64,000 nt of DNA from Candidatus Ruminococcus avistercoris. Its GTDB lineage: Bacteria; Bacillota; Clostridia; Lachnospirales; Lachnospiraceae. Positions 25,081-32,737 of this stretch are shown piece by piece. Location: NCBI GenBank assembly GCA_019120315.1, contig DWVJ01000036.1, forward strand, positions 119,585-183,584. Reading direction: 5' to 3'. The stretch's first letter is position 1, and the number at the start of each line of letters is the position of its first letter. Under the pieces are notes generated by a model that had not been told where the DNA came from, did not search any database, and worked only from the letters and a program-made list of their open reading frames with translations. The position numbers and the translations under genes were made by a program.

Positions 25081-25596
25081 ATGGAAAATTTAGTGAACAG
25101 AGCGAAGCAGCGGGACGCGGACGCTTTCACACAGCTGATGCAGTCTCAGATGCAGCATATGTATAAAACGGCTAGGGCGATTCTCGGTCATGACGAGGAT
25201 GCGGCGGACGCCATTTCGGATACGATCCTGGCCTGCTGGGAAAAACTCCCGGAACTGAAACAAAATCGGTATTTTCGTACCTGGATGACGCGGATTTTGA
25301 TCAATAAGTGCAGCGATCTTCTGGAAAAAAGAAAACGGCTGATGCTGACGGGGGATTTGCCGGAGGGCGCATCCTATGAAGTGGGCTATGAAAATCTGGA
25401 GTGGCAGGAAGCGGTAAAAAGTCTGGACGAACGGTACCGGCTGACGGTGATGTTGTACTACGGGGAAGGGTTTAAAACTTCAGAGGTGGCAGCCATACTG
25501 GATATCCCGGAGAGCACTGTGCGGACCAGGCTGGCCCGGGCAAGGGAGAAACTGGCAGAAATGTATTACCCCGAAGCGAGGAGGAAAACCATATGA
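25081..25596 (+). CDS. ECF-type RNA polymerase sigma factor
   Basis: The 171-residue sigma-70-family protein contains only regions 2 and 4. Region 2 runs from LMQSQMQHMYKTARAIL through the DAADAISDTILACWEKL segment. Region 4 contains the helix-turn-helix YGEGFKTSEVAAILDIPESTVRTRLARAREKL. It overlaps the next gene by four bases (ATGA), a sign of translational coupling with its presumed anti-sigma partner. The inducing signal is unknown. Confidence 0.9.
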   Translation: MENLVNRAKQRDADAFTQLMQSQMQHMYKTARAILGHDEDAADAISDTILACWEKLPELKQNRYFRTWMTRILINKCSDLLEKRKRLMLTGDLPEGASYEVGYENLEWQEAVKSLDERYRLTVMLYYGEGFKTSEVAAILDIPESTVRTRLARAREKLAEMYYPEARRKTI

Positions 25597-26798
25597 GACA
25601 GGAACATATCATCAAAATATTGCAGGAACCGGTGGATATCCCGGATATTGTACAGGAAAGGGCGCAGGAAGCGTTTGCGGCGATCCATCAGGAAACGCAG
25701 CGGCAGAACAGACCGGAAGTGCCGGCGGGCCGCAGAAAGAGCAAAAAAAGGCTCTGGCTGGCGGCGGCAGCGGCAGCCGCCCTTGTAGGAACCGTCAGCG
25801 TGGGGGCTGCCGTCTATCAGCGCTGGTGGAGCAAAGGACTGGAAGAGACGTTTCACGTCAGCGAAGAGCAGATGCAGGAGATGGATGGGAATGGGACTTC
25901 TTCTGCGATCAATCAGGCCGTCACCGATCAGGGCGTTACCATTACAGCGGTGCAGAGCATTGTGGATAATTATTATGCCCATCTGGCTTTTAAGGTAGAA
26001 GGATTTGATCTGCCGGAAGGTGCAGAGCCGGCGATGGAGAAAATTGAAGTGACGGTGGATGGAGAAGATAAAATCAACTGGAGCGGCGGTTTTTACAATG
26101 GGATTGTCAGAGGTACGGACGGAAAGAATGTGTATGGCAATGGAAATCCTCTGGCTTATACGGAGGATGGGAGGCTGATTGAAAAATATATACAGGAGGA
26201 TGGCAGTCTGGAATTTAATCTTATATTAAATCATTATAAACTGGAAAAAGGTTTTTTGCTTGATAAACCGATTCATGTAAAATTTTCCAATCTGGGCATC
26301 TATGAAAAAAAGACAGATTTTACTCCGATTACAGAAGGAGTGTGGGAATTTGAATGGACGCTGCAAGGCAGTGATAAAATGCGAGAATGCAAAATGGATA
26401 TTCCGTTGGGAGAAAGCGGTGCAATTCTAAAAGAGGTAGAAATATCACCAATTTCGATGAGAGCCGTGACGGAGATTCCAGACGGGAAATATTTGATATA
26501 TGGAAGCGCTGAAAAAGGAGTGCGTCCACCGTGCCTGAATGGTGTCATAATGAAAGACGGAACAGTATATGTCGATCTGTATCCTGGAATGGGAGGATCG
26601 GAAGGAATGCCGGAAGGAAGCGGGCAGCATATTGTAGAGTGTGCACTTGATCGTATCCTTGATGTGAATCAGGTGGAGAGCCTGCTTTTTACCAAAGAAA
26701 AGGAGTTCGATCTGACAGATGTTTCCCAAGATGTGCAAGAGAATTTTACGGAATCGTCTCTGGAAGAACGGTTTTACGTGGTGCCGCTGGAGTCGTGA
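25593..26798 (+). CDS. DUF4179-like membrane protein, probable anti-sigma factor
   Basis: The 401-residue protein has a short cytoplasmic N-terminus, one membrane segment at about residues 50-72 (LWLAAAAAAALVGTVSVGAA) and a large extracellular beta-rich domain. This is the layout of DUF4179 proteins encoded next to ECF sigma factors in Firmicutes. The coupled start supports a role as anti-sigma factor or sensor. The last 200 or so residues have a noticeably higher A/T content than neighbouring genes. No enzymatic motif was seen. Confidence 0.75.
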   Translation: MRQEHIIKILQEPVDIPDIVQERAQEAFAAIHQETQRQNRPEVPAGRRKSKKRLWLAAAAAAALVGTVSVGAAVYQRWWSKGLEETFHVSEEQMQEMDGNGTSSAINQAVTDQGVTITAVQSIVDNYYAHLAFKVEGFDLPEGAEPAMEKIEVTVDGEDKINWSGGFYNGIVRGTDGKNVYGNGNPLAYTEDGRLIEKYIQEDGSLEFNLILNHYKLEKGFLLDKPIHVKFSNLGIYEKKTDFTPITEGVWEFEWTLQGSDKMRECKMDIPLGESGAILKEVEISPISMRAVTEIPDGKYLIYGSAEKGVRPPCLNGVIMKDGTVYVDLYPGMGGSEGMPEGSGQHIVECALDRILDVNQVESLLFTKEKEFDLTDVSQDVQENFTESSLEERFYVVPLES

Positions 26799-26809
26799 CA
26801 GACGGCAGA

Positions 26810-26838
26810 TTGACAGATACAGCCCCAGACTTTATACT
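26810..26838 (+). promoter_or_regulatory. Promoter of aroD
   Basis: TTGACA at 26810-26815 and TATACT at 26833-26838 with a 17-bp spacer. A palindrome (ACAGCCCCAG at 26819 with CTGGGGCTGT at 26852) surrounds the -10 region and could be an operator or a terminator-like hairpin of the upstream gene. Confidence 0.8.
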
Positions 26839-26889
26839 GAAAATCAGCAGCCTGGGGCTGTCAGTATGTTTGAAATGAGGTAAGCAATC

Positions 26890-27651
26890 ATGGTAAAACC
26901 GGTGCAAATAAGAAACCTGACCATCGGGGAAGGAATTCCCAAAATCTGTGTTCCCGTAACGGGACGGACAAAGGAAGAGATCGAAAAGCAGGCGTATCGT
27001 ATCGCCGCCGCCAGGCCGGATCTGGTGGAGTGGCGGGCGGATTACTTTGAGCAGGTGGAGAATCTTTCTCGGGTGCAGGAAATTTTATCGACTCTTCGCG
27101 TCATAATGGGACAGATTCCGATTCTTTTCACCTTCCGCACGGAGAAGGAAGGCGGAGTTCGTCCTTTTTCGACAGAAGCTTATGTGAACCTGAACCAGAC
27201 GGTGTCCCGGTGGGGACTGGCGGACGCATTGGACGTGGAACTGCTTTTTTTGGAGGGAGGAACCGGCGCATTGATCGAAAAGATCCATGAGAAGGGCTGC
27301 GCCATAGTCTGCTCCAACCATCATTTCCACGACACGCCGCCGGTGGATGAGATGCTCTCCCTTTTCGGGCGCATGGAGGAGGCCGGGGCGGATATTCTGA
27401 AAATCGCGGTGATGCCAAAAGAGCCAAAAGATGTCCTGAAACTGCTGGCGGCCACCTGTGAGGCAAAGGAACGGTACAGCTGTCCGCTGATCTCCATGGC
27501 CATGGGAGGCCAGGGTGTGGTCAGCAGGATCAGCGGAGAAATCTTTGGTTCCAGCGTCACCTTTGCGGCGGTGGAAGAAGCTTCGGCGCCGGGACAGCTG
27601 CCGCTGGAAAAGATGCGCCGGGCGCTGGCGCTGATGCACGGAGCGCTCTAA
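26890..27651 (+). CDS. aroD: Type I 3-dehydroquinate dehydratase
   Basis: Schiff-base enzyme that dehydrates 3-dehydroquinate to 3-dehydroshikimate. The 253-residue barrel shows DLVEWRADYFE for substrate binding, a His-rich segment HHFHDTPP near residues 144-151 with the general base, and the Schiff-base Lys in DILKIAVMP (about residue 171). SMAMGGQGVVSRISGEIFGS closes the active site. GAGGT precedes ATG 26890. With aroE (24033, minus strand) and aroK (49806) it gives three shikimate-pathway genes in the window. Confidence 0.95.
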   Translation: MVKPVQIRNLTIGEGIPKICVPVTGRTKEEIEKQAYRIAAARPDLVEWRADYFEQVENLSRVQEILSTLRVIMGQIPILFTFRTEKEGGVRPFSTEAYVNLNQTVSRWGLADALDVELLFLEGGTGALIEKIHEKGCAIVCSNHHFHDTPPVDEMLSLFGRMEEAGADILKIAVMPKEPKDVLKLLAATCEAKERYSCPLISMAMGGQGVVSRISGEIFGSSVTFAAVEEASAPGQLPLEKMRRALALMHGAL

Positions 27652-27702
27652 GGCGGAAAGGAGCGCCGGCCACACTTAACATAAAATAAAAAAGAGAAGG
27701 AA

Positions 27703-27772
27703 AAGCTGTCGAAATGTTATAAAATACGACAGCTTGCTTTTGACAAATAAAACACTCTCCATAACCTATAAT
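27703..27772 (+). promoter_or_regulatory. spoIIG-type promoter with Spo0A box
   Basis: A perfect 0A box TGTCGAA lies at 27707-27713. A -35 TTGACA at 27740-27745 overlaps a second, near-match box TGACAAA. The -10 TATAAT at 27767-27772 is 21 bp away, much longer than the usual 17. The B. subtilis spoIIG promoter also has an over-long spacer and needs Spo0A-P with sigma-A. The 0A box is part of a perfect 9-bp inverted repeat (AAGCTGTCG at 27703, CGACAGCTT at 27727). Confidence 0.78.
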
Positions 27773-27824
27773 GAATTTTGCTTATTCCAGTAAGTGCGTA
27801 TTCAGAGGTTATGGGGGGTGTTTT

Positions 27825-28631
27825 TTGTACTATGAACTGTTCATAGATGTTTTTTTCGCGACGAACCTGGTGATGGATTATTTCCTCCTGCGTCTGGTAA
27901 ACCGGCTTCTTCACTGTTCTGCCACACAGATCAGAAGCCTGGCGGGAGGAGCCTTCGGGGCGCTGTCCGTGTCCCTGCTCATCGCCATGGGAATGCTTTC
28001 GCAGAAGTTTTTGAATACGATACTGGTGCATGTGGTAATTAACACGATAATGGTAAAGTTTGGATGCAAAATCAAGGACTGGCATAAACTGTTACAAGGC
28101 TTGCTGCTCTTATATCTGGCGTCTTTTCTCACCGGCGGCCTGCTGACGGTGATGAGACGTTATTTTTCCCGGACCGGTTTTTGGTTCTTTTTGTTTCTTG
28201 CAGCCACAGGTTACCTGATTATTACTGCTGCAATCCTGGTATACGCCCGTCTGAAGGGAAAAGGAACGAATCTGTATGAGATCGTACTGTACGCGGGAAC
28301 AAATTGCAGGAAGGTAACGGGTTTTTGTGATACGGGAAACCGGCTGCGGGATGCGCTGACCGGAAAACCGGTATCCGTGGTAAAGGAAGGAGAAATGAAA
28401 ATGCTGCTGCAGGGAGGGGATCTGACGCAATTTTGTCCCCGCTATATTCCCTTTTGCAGCCTGGGATGCGAGACAGGCGTGCTGCTGGCGCTCACCCTGG
28501 ATTCTCTGACCATAAAGAACGGGAGAGAGAGCAGGACGGTCCTGCGTCCGGTGGTGGCTTTGGTGAAGGAAGGAGCCGCTTTTATGGAGGGCTGTCAGAT
28601 GATTTTAAATCCGGATTTAGTAAACGGTTAG
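27825..28631 (+). CDS. spoIIGA: Sigma-E processing peptidase SpoIIGA
   Basis: Membrane-bound aspartic protease that cleaves pro-sigma-E in the mother cell after septation. The N-terminal half holds about five membrane segments. The C-terminal half carries the protease motif DTGN at about residue 169. I start at TTG 27825 (YYELFIDVFFATNL after the initiator), behind GGGGGG; the in-frame ATG at 27771 overlaps the promoter. About 268 residues, slightly shorter than the B. subtilis protein. sigE follows 12 bp later, the standard arrangement. Confidence 0.93.
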   Translation: MYYELFIDVFFATNLVMDYFLLRLVNRLLHCSATQIRSLAGGAFGALSVSLLIAMGMLSQKFLNTILVHVVINTIMVKFGCKIKDWHKLLQGLLLLYLASFLTGGLLTVMRRYFSRTGFWFFLFLAATGYLIITAAILVYARLKGKGTNLYEIVLYAGTNCRKVTGFCDTGNRLRDALTGKPVSVVKEGEMKMLLQGGDLTQFCPRYIPFCSLGCETGVLLALTLDSLTIKNGRESRTVLRPVVALVKEGAAFMEGCQMILNPDLVNG

Positions 28632-28643
28632 GAGGAATGGATT

Positions 28644-29381
28644 ATGATGCATGCGGTATTGCCGAACCGGATCCGGTTCGGGATGTTTCCAGGGTTTTCC
28701 AGAATGATTTTTAAAAGACCGGGGGAAATTTTTTACATCGGCGGTACAGACGTCCTGCCGGCGCCCCTGGATGCCGGGAGAGAAGCGAAGGCCATAGAAA
28801 ATCTGGGAAGCGGCCGGGATAAGGAGGCCAGGGATGAATTGATCGAGCATAATCTGAGACTGGTGGTCTATATTGCCCAGCGGTTTGACAATACGGGAGT
28901 GGGCGTGGAGGACCTGATCAGCATCGGGACCATCGGGCTGATCAAAGCGATCAATACGTTTAATCCCACCCGGAAAATCAAGCTGGCTACTTATGCGTCA
29001 CGATGTATTGAAAATGAGATTCTGATGTATCTGAGGAGAAATAACAAGACCAGGATGGAGGTGTCCATCGATGAACCGCTGAATGTGGACTGGGATGGAA
29101 ATGAACTCCTGCTTTCAGATATCCTGGGTACGGAGGAAGATATTATCTATAAAGATCTGGAACATGAGGTGGAATGTACGCTCCTGGGAAAAGCCATCGA
29201 AAAGCTTTCTCCCAGAGAGCAGACCATCATACGGCTGCGGTACGGACTGCAGTCAGACGATGGAAAAGAAAAGACGCAAAAAGAGGTGGCGGATCTTCTT
29301 GGAATTTCCCAATCTTATATTTCCCGCCTGGAAAAAAGAATCATGAAACGGCTGAAAAAGGAAATCGTCAGGTATGAATGA
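28644..29381 (+). CDS. sigE: RNA polymerase sporulation sigma factor sigma-E (pro-protein)
   Basis: Mother-cell sigma factor, made as an inactive precursor. The first 30 or so residues are the pro-sequence; processing is expected near FYIGG (residues 30-34), matching the YYIGG site of B. subtilis. Region 2 ([16 protein letters not shown] through [16 protein letters not shown]) and region 4 (the helix-turn-helix around [19 protein letters not shown]) follow. 245 residues. AGGAGG precedes ATG 28644. It ends 13 bp inside the converging transporter remnant; sigG, normally adjacent, lies 3.4 kb further on. Confidence 0.96.
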   Translation: MMHAVLPNRIRFGMFPGFSRMIFKRPGEIFYIGGTDVLPAPLDAGREAKAIENLGSGRDKEARDELIEHNLRLVVYIAQRFDNTGVGVEDLISIGTIGLIKAINTFNPTRKIKLATYASRCIENEILMYLRRNNKTRMEVSIDEPLNVDWDGNELLLSDILGTEEDIIYKDLEHEVECTLLGKAIEKLSPREQTIIRLRYGLQSDDGKEKTQKEVADLLGISQSYISRLEKRIMKRLKKEIVRYE

Positions 29382-30090
29382 CGCAGATCAGCATGCGGAT
29401 CAGCACCACGGTCAGGATCAGACAGGCGATCACTGTCTGAAAAAAGGCGACAGTGCGCAGAAGCGTTTCCAGCGATTCCGGCAGAGAAAGAAAACCCGCT
29501 GCTTTTTGCACAGCGACGGCGCTGATGACAGTGGGGAAGGTGTAAGCGGAAAAAGCAGGCGTCCAGGGAAGACGCAGATAAAAAAACAGCCGCAGCATAG
29601 CCAGTGTATAAAGAATGAGGGAAAACAGCAAAAAGAGACAGACCAGGTCGGCTCGGGGGCGGCTGGCACAGGTGAGATAGGCGGCCAGACAGAGACTGGC
29701 CGGCGCGGCGCAGATACCAAGAAGGGGTTTCCGGAAATCTTCCGGTTCCCCTTCTTTTGCGCAGCGAAGAATGAGGAGGAGGAGTAACGGAAAGAAGACT
29801 GCCATGGCAAAACAGGAACAGACGAGGCCGACGGCAGCATGCCCCAGCGCTGAAGACGGAAGGGCCGCTGCAGCGATACCCACGTAAACGATGAAATAGC
29901 TTGCGTATACCTTGGAAAGGACGGGCGGCATCATGAAATGAACCGTAAACCAGACCATCAGTACGATATGGAAAGAAAGACCGGCAGCCCAGATCAGGAT
30001 TGCCAGAATACGGGAAAAAGGAAGCGCATATCCGCTTAAGATCATCAGACCCATGGAGAAGGTTCCTCCTTTTTCGGTTGATAAATCCAT
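29368..30090 (-). CDS. TDT (TehA-like) family transporter, N-terminally truncated
   Basis: Membrane protein of the tellurite-resistance/dicarboxylate transporter family, recognised from the segments around [30 protein letters not shown] and the FPTVISAVA region. Family members have about 310-330 residues; here homology begins at what is normally about residue 80, so the first two or three membrane segments are missing. Upstream there is only about 170 bp before the divergent cooS. ATG 30090 or ATG 30054 (behind AGGAGG at 30070-30065) could start a 228-240-residue product. It may be a decaying pseudogene. Its end overlaps sigE by 14 bp. Confidence 0.7.
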   Translation of the reverse strand: MDLSTEKGGTFSMGLMILSGYALPFSRILAILIWAAGLSFHIVLMVWFTVHFMMPPVLSKVYASYFIVYVGIAAAALPSSALGHAAVGLVCSCFAMAVFFPLLLLLILRCAKEGEPEDFRKPLLGICAAPASLCLAAYLTCASRPRADLVCLFLLFSLILYTLAMLRLFFYLRLPWTPAFSAYTFPTVISAVAVQKAAGFLSLPESLETLLRTVAFFQTVIACLILTVVLIRMLICVIHT

Positions 30091-30126
30091 TTTAAAAGAC
30101 GCAGGAGTGAATGTCCATGAATGCGT

Positions 30127-30165
30127 ATCAACGGATCGTTGATGGGGATCAAAGAATCGTTGATT
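30127..30165 (+). promoter_or_regulatory. CRP/FNR-type operator ahead of cooS
   Basis: TTGATGGGGATCAA at 30139-30152 matches the FNR consensus TTGAT-N4-ATCAA exactly. An overlapping palindrome ATCAACG-GAT-CGTTGAT stands at 30127-30143, and ATCGTTGAT recurs at 30135 and 30156, 21 bp apart. An AT-rich -10-like TATAGA lies near 30197. A CRP/FNR-family activator is the natural candidate; no such regulator gene lies in the window. Confidence 0.6.
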
Positions 30166-30261
30166 CCATAAAACGTTCCTGGAATGATATAGTAAATATA
30201 GATAAAAAATTAACGAAATAATAAGAAAAAACATACAAATCACACAAAGGAGGCGCGCTAT

Positions 30262-32274
30262 ATGAGCAAGGAAGTACATACTCACGTGGATGAGAACGGG
30301 AATGTGATCACCCACCATCATCACCATGATCCCAATGACGTGACGGATTATATGGAGGCTGTGAAAGCGTACCGGGAAACCTTTCCCACCAAACAGGATG
30401 TCATCGACAAGACGCCGGATCCGGCGGTAAAGGAGATGCTTTTGCGGATGGAACAGCTGGAAATCGATAATTCCTTTGACCGGTTTGATCAGCAGCAGCC
30501 CCAGTGTAATTTCGGCTTGGCCGGCGTCTGCTGCCGGATCTGTCATATGGGTCCCTGCCGGATTACCAAGAAAAGCCCCAGGGGCGTCTGCGGCGCGGAC
30601 GCGGATCTGATCGTAGCCAGAAATATGCTGCGGGCGGTAGCCGCCGGAACGGCGCAGCACGGCATGCATGCCCGTGAAGCAATCCTTTCCCTGAAATGGG
30701 CGGCGCAGGGAAAACTGCCGCTGCCTATCCTGGGAGAAGAAAAACTGATCGCCACAGCAAAATCCTTTGACATCGAGACGGAGGGCAGAACGGTCAATGA
30801 GATTGCCATTGATTTTGCCAATCTGCTGCTGGAGGATTTGAGCCGTCCGGAGGCGGATGAATATAAAACCATCAAGTATGCCGCTCCGCCGGAGCGTCAG
30901 CAGGTATGGAAAGAGCTGGATATCCTTCCCATCAGCACGTATCACGAAGTATTTGAGGCCATGCATAATTCCGGTGAAGCCTGTGACGGAGACTGGAGAA
31001 ACATCATGCAGCAGTTCCTGCGTACCGGACTGGCCTTCGTCTTTGGTACCGTGGTGGATACCAATCTGGCCACAGACAGTCTGTTTGGCGTGGGACAGCG
31101 GCGTAAATGTATGGTCAACATCGGCGCGCTGAAAAAAGGCTATGTAAATATCGCCGTTCACGGCCATATGCCTACGCTGGTCAGCGAAATTGTCCGTCTG
31201 GGCCACAGCGAGGAAATGATAGAACTGGCAAAATCCAAAGGAGCCAAAGGGATCCAGTTTTACGGAATCTGCTGTACCGGGCTGTCGGCCATGTACCGCT
31301 ATGACAATGTGATTCCGCTGTGCAATCCGCCGGGAGCGGAGCTGGTGCTGGCTACAGGCGCTTTGGATCTTTGGATCGCGGACGTACAGGATATCTATCC
31401 GGCCATCATGGACGTGGCCAATTGTTTCCGCACGACGGTGGTGACCACTGAGGATTCCACCAAACTGCCGGGAGCGGAACACATTGCCTATGACCATACC
31501 CATTCCAATATCGGAGAAACAACGGAAATTGCCCGCAAAATTGTACTGCGCGGTATCGAAAGTTTTGAAGCCCGCCAGGGAATCCCGGTCTTTATCCCGC
31601 CCTACGAGGTGGAGGCGGAACTGGGCTTCAGCGTGGAAAGCGTCACCAAAGATCTGGGGTCCTTTGAACCTCTTGCAAAAGCCATTCAAAGCGGACAGAT
31701 CAAAGGTATCGTCAATGTGGTGGGATGTACCAATCCCAAAACCGTTTATGAACGGTGTATCGTGGATGTGGCGGATATCCTGCTGAGAAACGACATTCTG
31801 ATCCTGACCAACGGCTGTGCGTCCTTCCCGCTTTTGAAACTGGGATACTGCAACATGGAGGCGGTAAAGACCAAATGCGGGGAAGGCCTGAAAAAATTCC
31901 TGCAGGAGTACAATATGCCGCCGGTATGGCATGTGGGAGAGTGCATTGACAACACCAGATCCACCGGTATCCTCTCCGGCGTGGCGGGAAAATGCCAGAA
32001 GCCTCTTAAGGATATGCCCTTTGCCCAGTCCAGTCCCGAGTGGGGCAATGAAAAAGGCGTGGGCGCGGCTTTGGCTTTCCGTCTGCTGGGGTTGAACAGT
32101 TACCACTGTGTGGAGCCTCAGACTTTTGGTTCTGCAAAAGTGACAAAATTCCTGAAAGAGGACACGAAAGAACTCCTGGGCGGCGTGATGGTGGTCAACA
32201 CCGATCCGAAAGCTTTGGGAAATCAGATCGTGAAAGATTTTGAAGAGAAAAGAAAGGCTCTGGGATGGAGCTGA
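30262..32274 (+). CDS. cooS: Anaerobic CO dehydrogenase catalytic subunit-like protein with altered C-cluster
   Basis: Ni-Fe CO dehydrogenase family, 670 residues. After a His-rich N-terminus (HTH then HHHHHD within residues 7-23), the D- and B-cluster cysteines are present in CNFGLAGVCCRICHMGPC and GVCGA. C-cluster ligands visible are His 302 (VHGH), Cys 337/338 (GICCTG), Cys 489 (VGCTNP), Cys 519 (NGCAS) and Cys 561 (GECIDN). Where canonical enzymes have VDxQC (Cys333 of Carboxydothermus CODH-II) this one has ADVQD, Asp 377. No cooC, cooF or acetyl-CoA synthase genes are nearby. CO oxidation is therefore uncertain; it may host a modified cluster. An AAAGGAGG-like site precedes ATG 30262. 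Confidence 0.88.
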   Translation: MSKEVHTHVDENGNVITHHHHHDPNDVTDYMEAVKAYRETFPTKQDVIDKTPDPAVKEMLLRMEQLEIDNSFDRFDQQQPQCNFGLAGVCCRICHMGPCRITKKSPRGVCGADADLIVARNMLRAVAAGTAQHGMHAREAILSLKWAAQGKLPLPILGEEKLIATAKSFDIETEGRTVNEIAIDFANLLLEDLSRPEADEYKTIKYAAPPERQQVWKELDILPISTYHEVFEAMHNSGEACDGDWRNIMQQFLRTGLAFVFGTVVDTNLATDSLFGVGQRRKCMVNIGALKKGYVNIAVHGHMPTLVSEIVRLGHSEEMIELAKSKGAKGIQFYGICCTGLSAMYRYDNVIPLCNPPGAELVLATGALDLWIADVQDIYPAIMDVANCFRTTVVTTEDSTKLPGAEHIAYDHTHSNIGETTEIARKIVLRGIESFEARQGIPVFIPPYEVEAELGFSVESVTKDLGSFEPLAKAIQSGQIKGIVNVVGCTNPKTVYERCIVDVADILLRNDILILTNGCASFPLLKLGYCNMEAVKTKCGEGLKKFLQEYNMPPVWHVGECIDNTRSTGILSGVAGKCQKPLKDMPFAQSSPEWGNEKGVGAALAFRLLGLNSYHCVEPQTFGSAKVTKFLKEDTKELLGGVMVVNTDPKALGNQIVKDFEEKRKALGWS

Positions 32275-32288
32275 GCATGAGATAAATA

Positions 32289-32331
32289 CAGGCGTCTGCG
32301 GCAGGTTATCATGCGGCAGGCGCCTGGTTTT
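32289..32331. terminator. Terminator between cooS and ylmC
   Basis: Arms CAGGCGTCTGC (32289-32299) and GCAGGCGCCTG (32316-32326) with one G-T pair are followed by GTTTTT. The genes converge here. Confidence 0.8.
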
Positions 32332-32598
32332 TCAGGAGAATTTCTTCAGGCACATATCTTCTTTGATTTCCACCAGTATGATATCGTCTCCGATCTGAAC
32401 CACGCAGTCCCAGGGAATTATATATTCACAGTCCCTGCCCAGCATTCCCCAGAATTTTCCCGGCCCTGGAATGACAAGCGCCAGGATCCGCCCCGATTTA
32501 CATTCAAATTCCACATCCACCGGACAGCCCAGGCTTTTGCAGGTGCAGATATTGATCACTTCTTTTTGTCTCAATTCAAAAAAACGCAGGTTGACCAC
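32332..32598 (-). CDS. YlmC/YmxH-family PRC-barrel sporulation protein
   Basis: Small protein of about 88 residues with one PRC-barrel fold. LRFFELRQKEVINICTC is followed by GCPVDVEFECKSGRILALVIPG and a C-terminal IIPWDCVVQIGDDIILVE segment, all typical of the YlmC/YmxH family. In B. subtilis ylmC lies just downstream of sigG; here the gene is divergent from sigG. Function is unknown beyond the association with sporulation. The start is GTG 32598 with a weak GGGA site. Confidence 0.85.
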   Translation of the reverse strand: MVNLRFFELRQKEVINICTCKSLGCPVDVEFECKSGRILALVIPGPGKFWGMLGRDCEYIIPWDCVVQIGDDIILVEIKEDMCLKKFS

Positions 32599-32619
32599 TC
32601 CCTGTTTTGTTTATATAAT
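32591..32619 (+). promoter_or_regulatory. Promoter of sigG
   Basis: TTGACC at 32591-32596 and TATAAT at 32614-32619 with a 17-bp spacer on the plus strand. The -35 lies inside the start of the divergent ylmC gene. Confidence 0.6.
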
Positions 32620-32642
32620 GTATGCGTCCGGCATTTTGTCAA
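32613..32642 (-). promoter_or_regulatory. Possible promoter of ylmC, overlapping the sigG promoter
   Basis: On the minus strand TTGACA (32642-32637) precedes an AT-rich stretch near 32619-32613 (TTATAT, spacer about 18). It shares bases with the plus-strand promoter, so the two may exclude each other. Confidence 0.4.
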
Positions 32643-32737
32643 GGACTAAAACTTTTTTTATTTTTTTCAGAAACGCATAGCGGGGCGCTTTAATGAGAAC
32701 CATCTTAAGTAGAAAAATGTTCCAGGAGGTTCTTGTT

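Noticed and set aside
26819..26861. The palindrome around the aroD promoter as a terminator of the DUF4179 gene
   Set aside because: It has a 23-nt loop and no T run, and the -10 of a perfect promoter lies in the loop; an operator or weak terminator remains possible.
29368..32106. A single very long minus-strand open frame over the TDT gene and cooS
   Set aside because: Most of it is antisense to cooS, whose product is clearly conserved; only the part below about 30090 shows membrane-transporter sequence.
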